Source: JBQTIU01 sp052387815
GTDB lineage: Bacteria; Pseudomonadota; Alphaproteobacteria; CACIAM-22H2
DNA length: 42,423 nt
Assembly: GCA_052387815.1 (NCBI GenBank)
Contig: JBQTIU010000085.1
Location: forward strand, 1-42,423
Direction of reading: 5' to 3'
Shown here: positions 1 to 7,444 of the stretch, one piece after another
How the letters are laid out: each line of letters opens with the position of its first letter
Position numbering within the stretch: the stretch's first letter is position 1
Translations under genes and position numbers: made by a program
Notes under the pieces: generated by a model
Seen by the model: only the letters and a program-made list of their open reading frames with translations
What the model was told of the DNA's origin: nothing
Database searches by the model: none

Positions 1-107
1 CACATGCGGCACCTCACGGTTTGGTGCCACGTAGGGAGTCACAAAAGATCCACGGGGTGCAAGCGTTTTATCCGACTACCCGCAACCGACTCTAAAGACT
101 CAACAAG

Positions 108-341
108 TTGCCGGACGGACACTTAGCAGGTAAGGGCAAGATCACCAATGTCGCGGTCTTTACTGGTGATAGTGATCTCATTCCGGCGATAGAGGCTGTA
201 AAACGCGAGGGTGTTCTTGTTAATCTTTGGCACGGAACGAACCCGCACAACAGTGCACCTGGGAGGGAAATTCTAGAGATTGCCGATGAGCGGCATCCAA
301 TTACACAGGAATTTGTAAACAGCATCCTTCGCGATATTTGA
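108..341 (+). pseudogene. NYN-domain protein, C-terminal fragment
   Basis: The 77 codons from a TTG resemble the second half of a NYN (LabA/DUF88, PIN-like) nuclease domain. The core VFTGDSDLIPAIEAVKREGV contains the TGDSD acidic motif and the following helix typical of the family. An in-frame TAA at 93-95 closes the frame upstream, and no frame in bases 1-107 reads like the N-terminal half with its first catalytic Asp. The gene is therefore 5'-truncated or rearranged. Base composition is clearly less GC-rich than the rest of the window, which suggests a transferred or decaying segment. Family assignment is moderately sure; activity is unlikely. Confidence 0.55.
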
Positions 342-439
342 TCGCTATCGCTCTTTCCTCAAGCCGAAGCGATCACGGCATGCGGTTTGTCAAGTGCATA
401 ATTCCGAAACAAATAAATTCCGGCTTAGACCTTAAACCC

Positions 440-1294
440 ATGCCTTTTCTCACCGGTTTCGACCACGCGATCGTCGGGGTCCGCGACCTCGAGGCGGCGC
501 GGCGCGCCTACGGGCGGCTCGGCTTCACCCTGACGCCGCGCGGCCGGCATATCGGCTGGGGCACCGCGAACTACTGCATCATGTTCGAGCGCGACTACGT
601 CGAGTTGCTCGGCATCGTCGATCCGAGGGAGTTCACGAACAATCTCGACACGTTCCTCGCCGCGCGCGAGGGCTTGCTCGGCCTCGCCTTTGCCACCGAG
701 AATGCCGGGGCGACCGCGCGCGCCTTGCGCCGGGCCGGGATCGCCGCCGACGGCCCGCAGGATCTCGGCCGCCTCCTCGAGCTGCCGGCGGGCGATGTCA
801 CGCCGCGCTTCAGGCTCGCGATGCTGCCGCAGGACGCGACGCCGGGCCTGGCGGCGTTCGTGTGCCAGCATCTGACGCCCGACCTCATCCGCCGCCGCGA
901 GTGGCTCGTCCATGCCAACGGGGCGGTGGCCCTCTTGGGGCTGACCGCAATGGTCGACGACCCAGCTTCGCTCGCCCCCGCCTATGAGCTTCTGTGCGGC
1001 GCGGGCTCGGCGACGCTCACCGATGAGACGCTGGCGGTGCGGATGGGGCGCCAGCAGCTCTTGTTCGCGAAGCCCCGGGACCTAGCGTTGCTCTACCCGG
1101 GAATCGAGACGACGGCGACCCCGCCGCCGTGGCTCGCGGCCATGACCATCGGCGTTGCTCGGATCGAGGCGACGACGCGCTGGTTCGAGGACCGCGGCAT
1201 CGCCTTTGCGGCCGAGCCGGCCGGCTCGCTTATCGTATGCCCCGCCGAGGCCTGCGGCGCGGTCGTCGAGTTCCGCGCCCGTCAGCCGATATAG
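440..1294 (+). CDS. VOC superfamily protein (glyoxalase-like domain)
   Basis: A 284-residue protein. The N-terminal vicinal-oxygen-chelate module starts FDHAIVGVRDLEAARRAYGR, with His9 and the Glu of DYVELLGI (about residue 55) as possible metal ligands. The segment CQHLTPDLIRRREWLVHANG near residues 140-160 is typical of the Glyoxalase_3-like group. The frame is open upstream to 338, but ATG 440 is where the high-GC codon pattern and the homology begin, so I chose it. The substrate cannot be told; such proteins act in dioxygenase, isomerase or resistance roles. The 3' end overlaps the convergent hydrolase gene by 13 bases. Confidence 0.8.
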   Translation: MPFLTGFDHAIVGVRDLEAARRAYGRLGFTLTPRGRHIGWGTANYCIMFERDYVELLGIVDPREFTNNLDTFLAAREGLLGLAFATENAGATARALRRAGIAADGPQDLGRLLELPAGDVTPRFRLAMLPQDATPGLAAFVCQHLTPDLIRRREWLVHANGAVALLGLTAMVDDPASLAPAYELLCGAGSATLTDETLAVRMGRQQLLFAKPRDLALLYPGIETTATPPPWLAAMTIGVARIEATTRWFEDRGIAFAAEPAGSLIVCPAEACGAVVEFRARQPI

Positions 1295-1953
1295 CGCTTG
1301 AAGAAATCGAGCGTGCGACGGCGGGCGATGCGCGCGCTCTCGGCGTCATAGCTGGCGCGCTCGCTGCAGTTGAAGCCGTGCCCGGCCGGGTAGATGAAAA
1401 TCTGCAGGGAATCGGGATGGGCGGCGCGCACCTGGTCGACATCGCTCAAAGGAATTGCGGCGTCCTGGTCGCCGAAATGCATCATCACCGGGCAGCGCGG
1501 CACCTCGCTGGCGTGGGCCGCGATCGAGCCGCCGTAATAGCACACCGAGGCGGCGAAACCGGCAAGCCGCGTGGCGGCGAGCCAGGCTACGAAGCCGCCC
1601 CAGCAATAGCCAACCACCCCGATCTTGCCCGCCCCCTGGAGCGGGGCCTGGGCGGCGGCGAGGTCGAGCATCGCCTTGTCGGGGGCGATCTTTTCGCGAA
1701 TCCCGCGCCCCTTGGCGATGTCCGCCTCGCCATAGCCGAGCTCGACCCCGGGCTGCACGCGGTCGAACAGCGCCGGTGCAATGACCGCATAGCCGTCGGC
1801 GACGAAGCCGTCGGCGACGCCCCGCATGTGGCGGTTGACGCCGAAGATTTCCTGCACCACCACCAGCCCGGCGCGCGGCTTGCCCTGGGGTCCGGCCCGA
1901 TACGCCCCGAGCGTGTGGCCATCGCTGGCGGTCAACTCGATCATCTCGCCCAT
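1282..1953 (-). CDS. Dienelactone hydrolase family protein
   Basis: A 223-residue cytosolic alpha/beta hydrolase of the DLH family, which opens lactones such as dienelactone or hydrolyses related esters. The nucleophile is Cys117 in GYCWGG, the acid is Asp164 in GDQDAAIP, and the base is His192 in GHGF. Glu36 in QEIFG is the residue that activates the Cys in the family. Length fits (about 230). ATG 1953 follows a purine-rich GGGGGGA ribosome site. The gene may share a transcript with ychF (70-base gap). The substrate is not inferable from context, as no chlorocatechol genes are nearby. Confidence 0.9.
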   Translation of the reverse strand: MGEMIELTASDGHTLGAYRAGPQGKPRAGLVVVQEIFGVNRHMRGVADGFVADGYAVIAPALFDRVQPGVELGYGEADIAKGRGIREKIAPDKAMLDLAAAQAPLQGAGKIGVVGYCWGGFVAWLAATRLAGFAASVCYYGGSIAAHASEVPRCPVMMHFGDQDAAIPLSDVDQVRAAHPDSLQIFIYPAGHGFNCSERASYDAESARIARRRTLDFFKRYIG

Positions 1954-2023
1954 GCCGGTCCCCCCCTCGCCTCTGGCGACCGCTTTAGCATCCCAACGCC
2001 GCCCGAGACAAGCGCGAGGAGCT

Positions 2024-3118
2024 TTACACGTTGAACCGAAACAGCATCACGTCGCCGTCGCGGACCACGTAGTCGCGGCCTTCCAGCCGCATCTTGCCGG
2101 CCTCCTTGGCGCCGTGCTCGCCCCCGCAGGCGACGAAGTCGTCCCAGGCGATGGTCTCGGCGCAGATGAAGCCGCGCTCGAAGTCGGTGTGGACGACGCC
2201 TGCCGCCTCGGGGGCCCGCGCGCCGCGGCGCACCGTCCAGGCATGCGTTTCCTTCGGCCCGGTGGTGAAGAAGGTGATGAGGTCGAGCAACGCATAACCC
2301 TCTCGGATCACGCGCGCCAGCCCGCTCTCGACGAGGCCGAGAGAAGCGAGAAACGCCTGCCGCTCGCCGGCCTCCGCGAGGAGCGCGATCTCGGCCTCGA
2401 TCGCCGCCGCGATGACCACGACCCGCGCCCCCTGCGCCGCCGCGCGCTCGGCGACCCGGGCCGAAAAGCCGTTGCCGGCGGCGGCGGAACCCTCGTCGAC
2501 ATTGCAGACATAGAGGACGGGCTTGGCGGTCAAGAGCTGCAGCCGCTTGACGGCCGGCGCCTGGGCGGACGACGGCTTGAGGCTCCGCGCCGGCCGGCCC
2601 TCGCGCAAGCCGGCGAGGACCGGCTCCATGACCGCGATCTGCGCCTTCGCCTCCTCCTCGCCCCCGCGCGCCTTCTTGACGGCGAGGGGAAGCCGCCGTT
2701 CGAGGCTCTCGAGGTCGGCGAGCATGAGTTCGGTCTCGACCGTATCGGCATCGCGCAGCGGATCGACCGAACCCTCGACATGAACGAGGTCGCCCGCGAA
2801 GCAGCGCAGCACATGGGCGATGGCGTCGACCTCGCGGATATGGCCGAGGAACTGGTTGCCGAGACCCTCGCCCCGCGAGGCGCCGCGCACCAGCCCGGCG
2901 ATGTCGACGAACTCGAGCGGAGTGGCGACGGCTGTCCCCGTTTTCGCCAGCGCCGCGATGCGCTCCAAGCGCGGGTCGGGCACCGGCACGCGCCCGACAT
3001 TGGGCTCGATGGTGGTGAACGGGTAGTTCGCCGCCGCCGCCGCCGTGGCGGTCAGCGCGTTGAACAGGGTCGACTTGCCGACATTGGGCAGGCCGACGAT
3101 GCCGCAACGGAAACCCAA
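2024..3118 (-). CDS. ychF: Redox-regulated ATPase YchF (Obg family)
   Basis: A 364-residue TRAFAC P-loop NTPase of the Obg/YchF group, a ribosome-associated ATPase linked to stress control. The P-loop GLPNVGKS is at residues 9-16, switch II DIAGLVRGA at about 72-80, and the relaxed G4 motif NVDE at 206-209 explains the family's ATP preference. A C-terminal TGS-like domain follows. The start is TTG at 3118, lying directly after the TAG of pth (TAGTTG on the coding strand). The protein begins MGFRCGIVGL as in E. coli, which supports this rare start. Translation is probably coupled to pth. Confidence 0.96.
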   Translation of the reverse strand: MGFRCGIVGLPNVGKSTLFNALTATAAAAANYPFTTIEPNVGRVPVPDPRLERIAALAKTGTAVATPLEFVDIAGLVRGASRGEGLGNQFLGHIREVDAIAHVLRCFAGDLVHVEGSVDPLRDADTVETELMLADLESLERRLPLAVKKARGGEEEAKAQIAVMEPVLAGLREGRPARSLKPSSAQAPAVKRLQLLTAKPVLYVCNVDEGSAAAGNGFSARVAERAAAQGARVVVIAAAIEAEIALLAEAGERQAFLASLGLVESGLARVIREGYALLDLITFFTTGPKETHAWTVRRGARAPEAAGVVHTDFERGFICAETIAWDDFVACGGEHGAKEAGKMRLEGRDYVVRDGDVMLFRFNV

Positions 3119-3745
3119 CTAAACCTCGGGCGCCGGCCCCGAAGGAGCGGGGGCGGGCGGCGGTTTGCGGGCTCGCGGCGGGCGGGTTGCCAAGGCGACG
3201 CGGTTCATGAACCCGGCCTCGTCGCCCTCGGCGAGCAGCACGATCCATTGCGCCACCGCCTCGATCAGCCGGTCGCGCCAATCCCTCTCGGCCTTGGCGA
3301 AGTCGTGGAGGACGTAGTCGCTCACCTGGTCGCGGTCGCCGGGATGGCCGATGCCCAGCCGCACGCGCCAGTAATCGGGGCCGAGATGGGCGTCGATCGA
3401 GCGCAAGCCGTGGTGGCCGGCGCTGCCGCCGCCGCGTTTGACCCGCAGCTTGCCCGGCGCCAGGTCGAGATCGTCGTGGAGGACGATCACGCGCGCCCCG
3501 GCAAGCTTGTAGAAGCGCGCCGCGGCGGCCACGGCCTGCCCGGATTCGTTCATAAAGGTCGATGGCTTGAGGGCCACGACCCGTTCCTGGCCCAGGCGGC
3601 CCTCGGCGGTCCGGGAAGCGAAGCGGCTACGCCAGGGGCCGAACGAATGGCGGCCGGCGATCGCGTCGAGCGCCATCCGCCCGATATTGTGTCGGTGCTC
3701 GGCGTAGGCGGGGCCTGGATTGCCGAGACCGACCAGCAGCAGCAT
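3119..3745 (-). CDS. pth: Peptidyl-tRNA hydrolase
   Basis: A 208-residue Pth that cleaves the ester bond of peptidyl-tRNAs released from stalled ribosomes. The N-terminus MLLLVGLGNPGPAYAEHRHN holds the family signature, with Asn9 and catalytic His19 (E. coli His20). The central LHDDLDL and GGSAGHHGL motifs are present. The C-terminal roughly 20 residues are Pro/Ala-rich and dispensable-looking. It sits 9 bases after rplY and abuts ychF with no spacing, giving the common rplY-pth-ychF order. Confidence 0.97.
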   Translation of the reverse strand: MLLLVGLGNPGPAYAEHRHNIGRMALDAIAGRHSFGPWRSRFASRTAEGRLGQERVVALKPSTFMNESGQAVAAAARFYKLAGARVIVLHDDLDLAPGKLRVKRGGGSAGHHGLRSIDAHLGPDYWRVRLGIGHPGDRDQVSDYVLHDFAKAERDWRDRLIEAVAQWIVLLAEGDEAGFMNRVALATRPPRARKPPPAPAPSGPAPEV

Positions 3746-3754
3746 GCCGGGCTC

Positions 3755-4603
3755 TTAGCGCCTGTCCCGCCGCTCCCTCTTGTCCTTCTTGCCGCCCTTC
3801 TTCCCGGTTCGCGCCGGTTTCTTTTCGGCCGCCGCGGCCGCCGGGACCCCCGCCGCTGGGGCCGCGCCCGCGGCTCCCGGGGGTGCGCCCGGGGCTCCCG
3901 GGGGTGCGCCCGGGGCTCCCGGAGGTGCGCCCGGGGCTCCCGGAGGTGCGCCCTCGACCGGGAGTACGCCTTCGATGGCGGCAGCGGCGGTCGCCTTGGC
4001 CGCCGCCTCGGCGGCCTCTTCCTCCGCCGTCTTGAAGACGCTCGGCGCGGCCACGGCGGCGATCGTGAAGTCGCGGCCGACGATCGCCGGCTTGACGCCT
4101 TCGGGCAGCTTGACCGAGCGGATATGCACGCTGTCGCCGATGTCGAGGCCCTCGAGGTTGACGCCGATCGACGGCGGAATGTTCGACAACATGCAGTAGA
4201 CGTCGATCGTGTGAGTGACGACGTTGAGGACGCCGCCGCGCTTCAAGCCCGGCGAGGCCTCGTGGCCGACGAACTTGACCGGCACGGCGACGCGGATGCG
4301 CGTGCCTTCGCTCACCCGCATGAAGTCGATGTGCTGCGGCCGGTCGCTCACCGGGTGCGTCTGCAGGTCGCGCGCCAGCACGCGCTCGCTGCGGTCGGCG
4401 AGCGCGACCTCGAACACGCGGGTGAAGAACCCCGGCTTGCCGAGCTCCCCCAAGAGCTCCTTGGGGTCGAGGTCGATCAATTTCGGGGCCGTGCTGCCGC
4501 CGTAAATCACGCCCGGCACGCGGCCCTGGCGACGGACGGCGCGGGCCGCCCCCTTTCCGGCCCGCTCGCGCGGCTTCGCCGCGATCCTCGTGGTCTCGAC
4601 CAT
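3755..4603 (-). CDS. rplY: 50S ribosomal protein L25/general stress protein Ctc
   Basis: A 282-residue L25 of the long CTC type, which binds 5S rRNA in the large subunit. The L25 domain covers about residues 1-95 (GRVPGVIYGG, then HIDFMRV), followed by the TL5/CTC beta domain to about 190. The tail is unusual: an Ala/Glu stretch, seven-residue GAPPGAP repeats, an Ala-rich linker, and a Lys/Arg-rich end (KKGGKKDKRERRDRR) that could contact RNA. The frame is open upstream, but ATG 4603 has a strong AAGGAG-type site and matches homologous starts. It is 65 bases downstream of prs, a conserved neighbour. Confidence 0.95.
   Translation of the reverse strand: MVETTRIAAKPRERAGKGAARAVRRQGRVPGVIYGGSTAPKLIDLDPKELLGELGKPGFFTRVFEVALADRSERVLARDLQTHPVSDRPQHIDFMRVSEGTRIRVAVPVKFVGHEASPGLKRGGVLNVVTHTIDVYCMLSNIPPSIGVNLEGLDIGDSVHIRSVKLPEGVKPAIVGRDFTIAAVAAPSVFKTAEEEAAEAAAKATAAAAIEGVLPVEGAPPGAPGAPPGAPGAPPGAPGAPPGAAGAAPAAGVPAAAAAEKKPARTGKKGGKKDKRERRDRR
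3872..3951 (-). repeat. 21-bp in-frame tandem repeat in rplY tail
   Basis: About four copies of a 21-bp unit, each encoding GAPPGAP on the minus strand. The last copy is incomplete. Copies are nearly identical, differing at GGGGGT versus GGAGGT. Unit length is a multiple of three, so slippage would change tail length without breaking the frame. Confidence 0.85.
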
Positions 4604-4668
4604 GGCTTGCTCCTCTCTCCTTGGCAAGCGGCGCCGGCTTCCCGCCCGCCGTTGCCGAAATCCTTGGG

Positions 4669-5601
4669 TCAGTCGAACAGGCTCGAGACCGAGCGCTCCT
4701 CGCTGATGCGGCGCATCGCCTCGGCCATCAAGGGCGCGATCGACAATTGCCGGATGTTGTGCGCCACCCGCACCGCCTCGGTGGCGAGAATGCTGTCGGT
4801 GATGACGAGCGAGGTCATCGGCGAGGCAGTGACGCGCGCCACCGCCCCGCCCGAGAGCACGCCATGGACCACGTAGGCCGACACCGATTCCGCGCCGGCC
4901 TCGACGAGCGCCTGGGCGGCGTTGCACAGCGTGCCGGCGGAATCGACGATGTCGTCGGCGATGATGCAGGTTCGTCCCTTGACGTCGCCGATGATGTTCA
5001 TGACTTCGGAAGCGCCGGCGCGCTCGCGCCGCTTGTCGATGATCGCGAGGTCGGCCTCGAGGCGCTTGGCGATCGCCCGGGCGCGCAGCACGCCCCCGAC
5101 ATCGGGCGAAACCATGACCAGGTCCCGATCGTTGAAACGCGCCTGCATGTCGCGCACGAACACCGGCGCCGAGAACAGGTTGTCGGTCGGGATATCGAAG
5201 AAACCCTGGATCTGTCCGGCATGGAGATCCACGGTCACCACCCGGTCGGCGCCGGCCACCGTGATCAGGTTGGCGACCAGCTTGGCCGAGATCGGCGTGC
5301 GCGGCCCCGATTTGCGGTCCTGCCGGGCATAGCCGAAATAGGGGATGACGGCGGTAATGCGACGCGCCGAGCCGCGCTTCAAGGCATCGAGGGTGACCAG
5401 CAATTCCATCAGATTATCGTTGGCCGGGAAGGAGGTCGATTGGATCACGAACACGTCCTCGCCGCGCACGTTCTCGAGGATCTCGACGAAGATTTCGAGG
5501 TCCGAGAAGCGCCGGACGCTGGCCTTGGTGAGCGGCAGGTTGAGATAGACGCACATGGCCTCGGCGAGCGGCGGATTGCTGTTGCAGGCGAGCACTTTCA
5601 T
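4669..5601 (-). CDS. prs: Ribose-phosphate pyrophosphokinase (PRPP synthetase)
   Basis: A 310-residue class I PRPP synthetase that makes PRPP from ribose 5-phosphate and ATP for nucleotide, His and Trp synthesis. Visible motifs are the flexible-loop and ATP site PYFGYARQDRK (87-97), DLHAGQIQGFF with His127, and the PRPP-binding loop IIADDIVDSAGTL (213-225). ATG 5601 gives the normal length, while the open frame extends 16 codons upstream without homology. No strong ribosome site is visible. A promoter candidate lies about 90 bases upstream. Confidence 0.97.
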   Translation of the reverse strand: MKVLACNSNPPLAEAMCVYLNLPLTKASVRRFSDLEIFVEILENVRGEDVFVIQSTSFPANDNLMELLVTLDALKRGSARRITAVIPYFGYARQDRKSGPRTPISAKLVANLITVAGADRVVTVDLHAGQIQGFFDIPTDNLFSAPVFVRDMQARFNDRDLVMVSPDVGGVLRARAIAKRLEADLAIIDKRRERAGASEVMNIIGDVKGRTCIIADDIVDSAGTLCNAAQALVEAGAESVSAYVVHGVLSGGAVARVTASPMTSLVITDSILATEAVRVAHNIRQLSIAPLMAEAMRRISEERSVSSLFD

Positions 5602-5687
5602 GGACGCTTGACCATGGCGTGGACCGTTCGGCCTCGAACGCTCAAACACGAAGCCCGCGGCGGCTCACCCGGCGCGGGCGGAGCGGA

Positions 5688-5715
5688 ATTTAACAGGCCC
5701 TCGCACGGCTGTAAA
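5688..5715 (-). promoter_or_regulatory. Candidate sigma-70 promoter of prs
   Basis: Reading the minus strand: TTTACA at 5715-5710 (five of six to TTGACA), a 16-base spacer, then TTAAAT at 5693-5688 (four of six to TATAAT). It is one of the few AT-rich spots in the gap between the lipoprotein gene and prs. A perfect 12-bp palindrome, CCGGCATGCCGG, lies just upstream at 5716-5727 and could bind a regulator. Predicted by eye only. Confidence 0.45.
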
Positions 5716-5745
5716 CCGGCATGCCGGGGCCGGCGCGGGGGGCGG

Positions 5746-6609
5746 TCAACGCGGAGCCGCCCGGCCCGCATCGCCGGGCTCGATGAGCTCGGCAATGCCC
5801 TGGGCGGCGCCCTCGGCCACCGCCAGCGCGATCTCCGCCCAGCCGCGTTCGAGAAGCCCCGCGGGCACGTCGTTGTCCTGCCGGACCTGGCCGATTTCCT
5901 CGCCGTCGGACCCCAGCACCGTCCACAGGATTTCGACCGCCCGCAGGTCGCCGCCCCGCGCGGTGATGGTGACGTTGCCGAGGACCACCAAGTCGTCGTC
6001 GCCGAGCTCGTCGGCGACCGTCACCTGGGCCTGGCGCAAGGTGAAGGCGAGCGCCCGGGCGAGCGAGTGCCCGCCCTCGGCCGGCGCGCCGGTGATGTCC
6101 CGGATGACGACCCGCGGGCGGGGCGGCGGCGGCGGGACGGCGTCGGGCTGCAGAAAGACGGCGAGGGAGTCCGCCGCCTGACGGGCGAGATTCGTCCAGT
6201 CGATCGGCGAGGCGCCGGGCGGGGCCACGAGCATCTGGGCCTCGGCGAGATGCCGGCCGACCGCCGCCCCGTCGGCGTCGACGAGCTCGAAAGCCAGCCG
6301 TCGGCCGCCGGCCTCGGCAGGGTCGAGATAACCTTCGAGCGCCATGCTGGGCGCGTTGCCCCCGCGCGTGCTGGCCGCGAGGTTGGCCCGCCGCAACGCC
6401 GCGGCCAGCGCCTCGGCGAGCGCCGCCGCCTCGGCGGCCGGCAATCCGGCGACCGGCCGGACCACGATGCCGGCGCGGTCGGGAAGCAGCAACAGCCGGT
6501 TGTCCTCGGATTTGACTTCGGGCTGGAAGGGCCGCGGCACCGGACCGCAGGCGGCCAGCGCCGCCGCCACGGCAAGGACACGAGCCGCGATCTTGCGCTC
6601 ACAGGACAC
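5746..6609 (-). CDS. Putative lipoprotein of unknown function
   Basis: A 287-residue protein with a short basic N-terminus, a hydrophobic stretch and the lipobox ALAAC (Cys21), so probably lipidated by Lgt, whose gene lies upstream in the same cluster. The rest is Ala-rich with two repeated alpha/beta-like halves (AAALAEALAAALRRANLAAS and HSLARALAFTLRQAQVTVAD), each followed by a beta-rich part, and a Pro run PPPPPRPR between them. I do not recognise the family. GTG 6609 is the only possible start because an in-frame TGA lies two codons upstream. It overlaps the end of a 21-codon ORF by 11 bases. Confidence 0.75.
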   Translation of the reverse strand: MSCERKIAARVLAVAAALAACGPVPRPFQPEVKSEDNRLLLLPDRAGIVVRPVAGLPAAEAAALAEALAAALRRANLAASTRGGNAPSMALEGYLDPAEAGGRRLAFELVDADGAAVGRHLAEAQMLVAPPGASPIDWTNLARQAADSLAVFLQPDAVPPPPPRPRVVIRDITGAPAEGGHSLARALAFTLRQAQVTVADELGDDDLVVLGNVTITARGGDLRAVEILWTVLGSDGEEIGQVRQDNDVPAGLLERGWAEIALAVAEGAAQGIAELIEPGDAGRAAPR

Positions 6610-6664
6610 AGGTCACCAACAAGCCGAGACACAGGAAGGCCAGGAACAGGATCAGGTGCGGCAT
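6599..6664 (-). CDS. Possible 21-residue hydrophobic membrane peptide
   Basis: A tiny frame begins with ATG four bases after the pgeF stop and ends 11 bases inside the lipoprotein gene. The product starts MPHLILFLAFLCLGLL and is a single membrane-spanning stretch with two Cys. Eighteen of its 20 sense codons after ATG end in G or C, as in real genes here. The position, with stop/start proximity on both sides, would allow coupled translation of pgeF, peptide and lipoprotein. No ribosome site is visible and no family is recognised, so it may be only a leader or chance. Confidence 0.35.
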   Translation of the reverse strand: MPHLILFLAFLCLGLLVTCVL

Positions 6665-6668
6665 CGGG

Positions 6669-7433
6669 TCACGGTTCCAGCGCGATCGCCGACAGCAGGC
6701 GGCCGTAATCGGCCTCGCCCCGCTTCACGGCGCGGCGGTGGCTGTAGAAGCGGTCCTCGCGGCAGGTGTCGTGGGGCAGCTCGAAAATTCTTTCAAGGCC
6801 GGCCGCGCCGAGCCGCCGGGCGAGGAAGCCGCGCAAATCGAACAGCAACTTGCCGCCGGCGATCGCCGGGGCGAAGAACTCCCGGTGGGCGGGATCGGCG
6901 GCGAGGAACGGGGCGGGAAATTCCGGGCCGACTTCGTAGGAGGGTTGGGCGATGCAGGGGCCGATCGCGGCGACGATTCGGGACGCCTCGGCGCCGCAGC
7001 GGACCATGGCCCGCACGCTGGCCTCGACGATGCCCGCCAGCCCGCCGCGCCAGCCGGCATGGGCGGCCCCGATCACGCCGGCCTCGGCGTCGACCAGCAG
7101 GACCGGCGCGCAATCGGCGGTCAGGATGCCGAGCACCAGGCCGCGCCTAGTCGTGACCATGCCATCGGCGGTCGGGGCCTCGCCATGCGGCCACGCGCCA
7201 TCGACCTCGACCACGTCGGCGCCGTGCACCTGGCGAAGGGTCATCAGTGCGGCGGGCTTGAACTCGAGGCGGGCGAGCGCGCGGGCGCGGTTGGCCACGA
7301 CATTGTCGGGGCGGTCGGCGGTGCCGAGGCCGCAATTGAGCGAGGCGTAGACGCCCTCGCTCACACCCCCGCGGCGGCTGAAAAAGGCGTGGCGAAGGCC
7401 GTCGATGGCGTCGAGGGTTGCAAGCGTCAGCAT
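6669..7433 (-). CDS. pgeF: Peptidoglycan editing factor PgeF (YfiH/laccase domain)
   Basis: A 254-residue multicopper-polyphenol-oxidase-fold protein of the YfiH/PgeF family. Members have been linked to purine nucleoside phosphorylase or adenosine deaminase activity and to removing mis-incorporated Ser from peptidoglycan precursors. The Zn/Cu ligands are seen in RQVHGADV (His), TADCAPVLL (Cys) and AHAGWRGG (His). Chosen start ATG 7433 gives MLTLATLDAIDGLRHAFFSRRGG, the usual N-terminus. It follows the methyltransferase gene by 11 bases, as in other alphaproteobacteria. Confidence 0.93.
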   Translation of the reverse strand: MLTLATLDAIDGLRHAFFSRRGGVSEGVYASLNCGLGTADRPDNVVANRARALARLEFKPAALMTLRQVHGADVVEVDGAWPHGEAPTADGMVTTRRGLVLGILTADCAPVLLVDAEAGVIGAAHAGWRGGLAGIVEASVRAMVRCGAEASRIVAAIGPCIAQPSYEVGPEFPAPFLAADPAHREFFAPAIAGGKLLFDLRGFLARRLGAAGLERIFELPHDTCREDRFYSHRRAVKRGEADYGRLLSAIALEP

Positions 7434-7444
7434 GCCGGCACCAG

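Noticed and set aside
3872..3951. Possible CRISPR-like repeat array
   Set aside because: The units are contiguous 21-bp coding repeats inside rplY with no spacers and no cas genes nearby.
1826..4876. A 1016-codon open frame on the plus strand opposite rplY, pth and ychF
   Set aside because: It is the antisense shadow of high-GC genes. The opposite strand carries complete known proteins, and the frame is Arg/Gly/Ala-rich without any domain.
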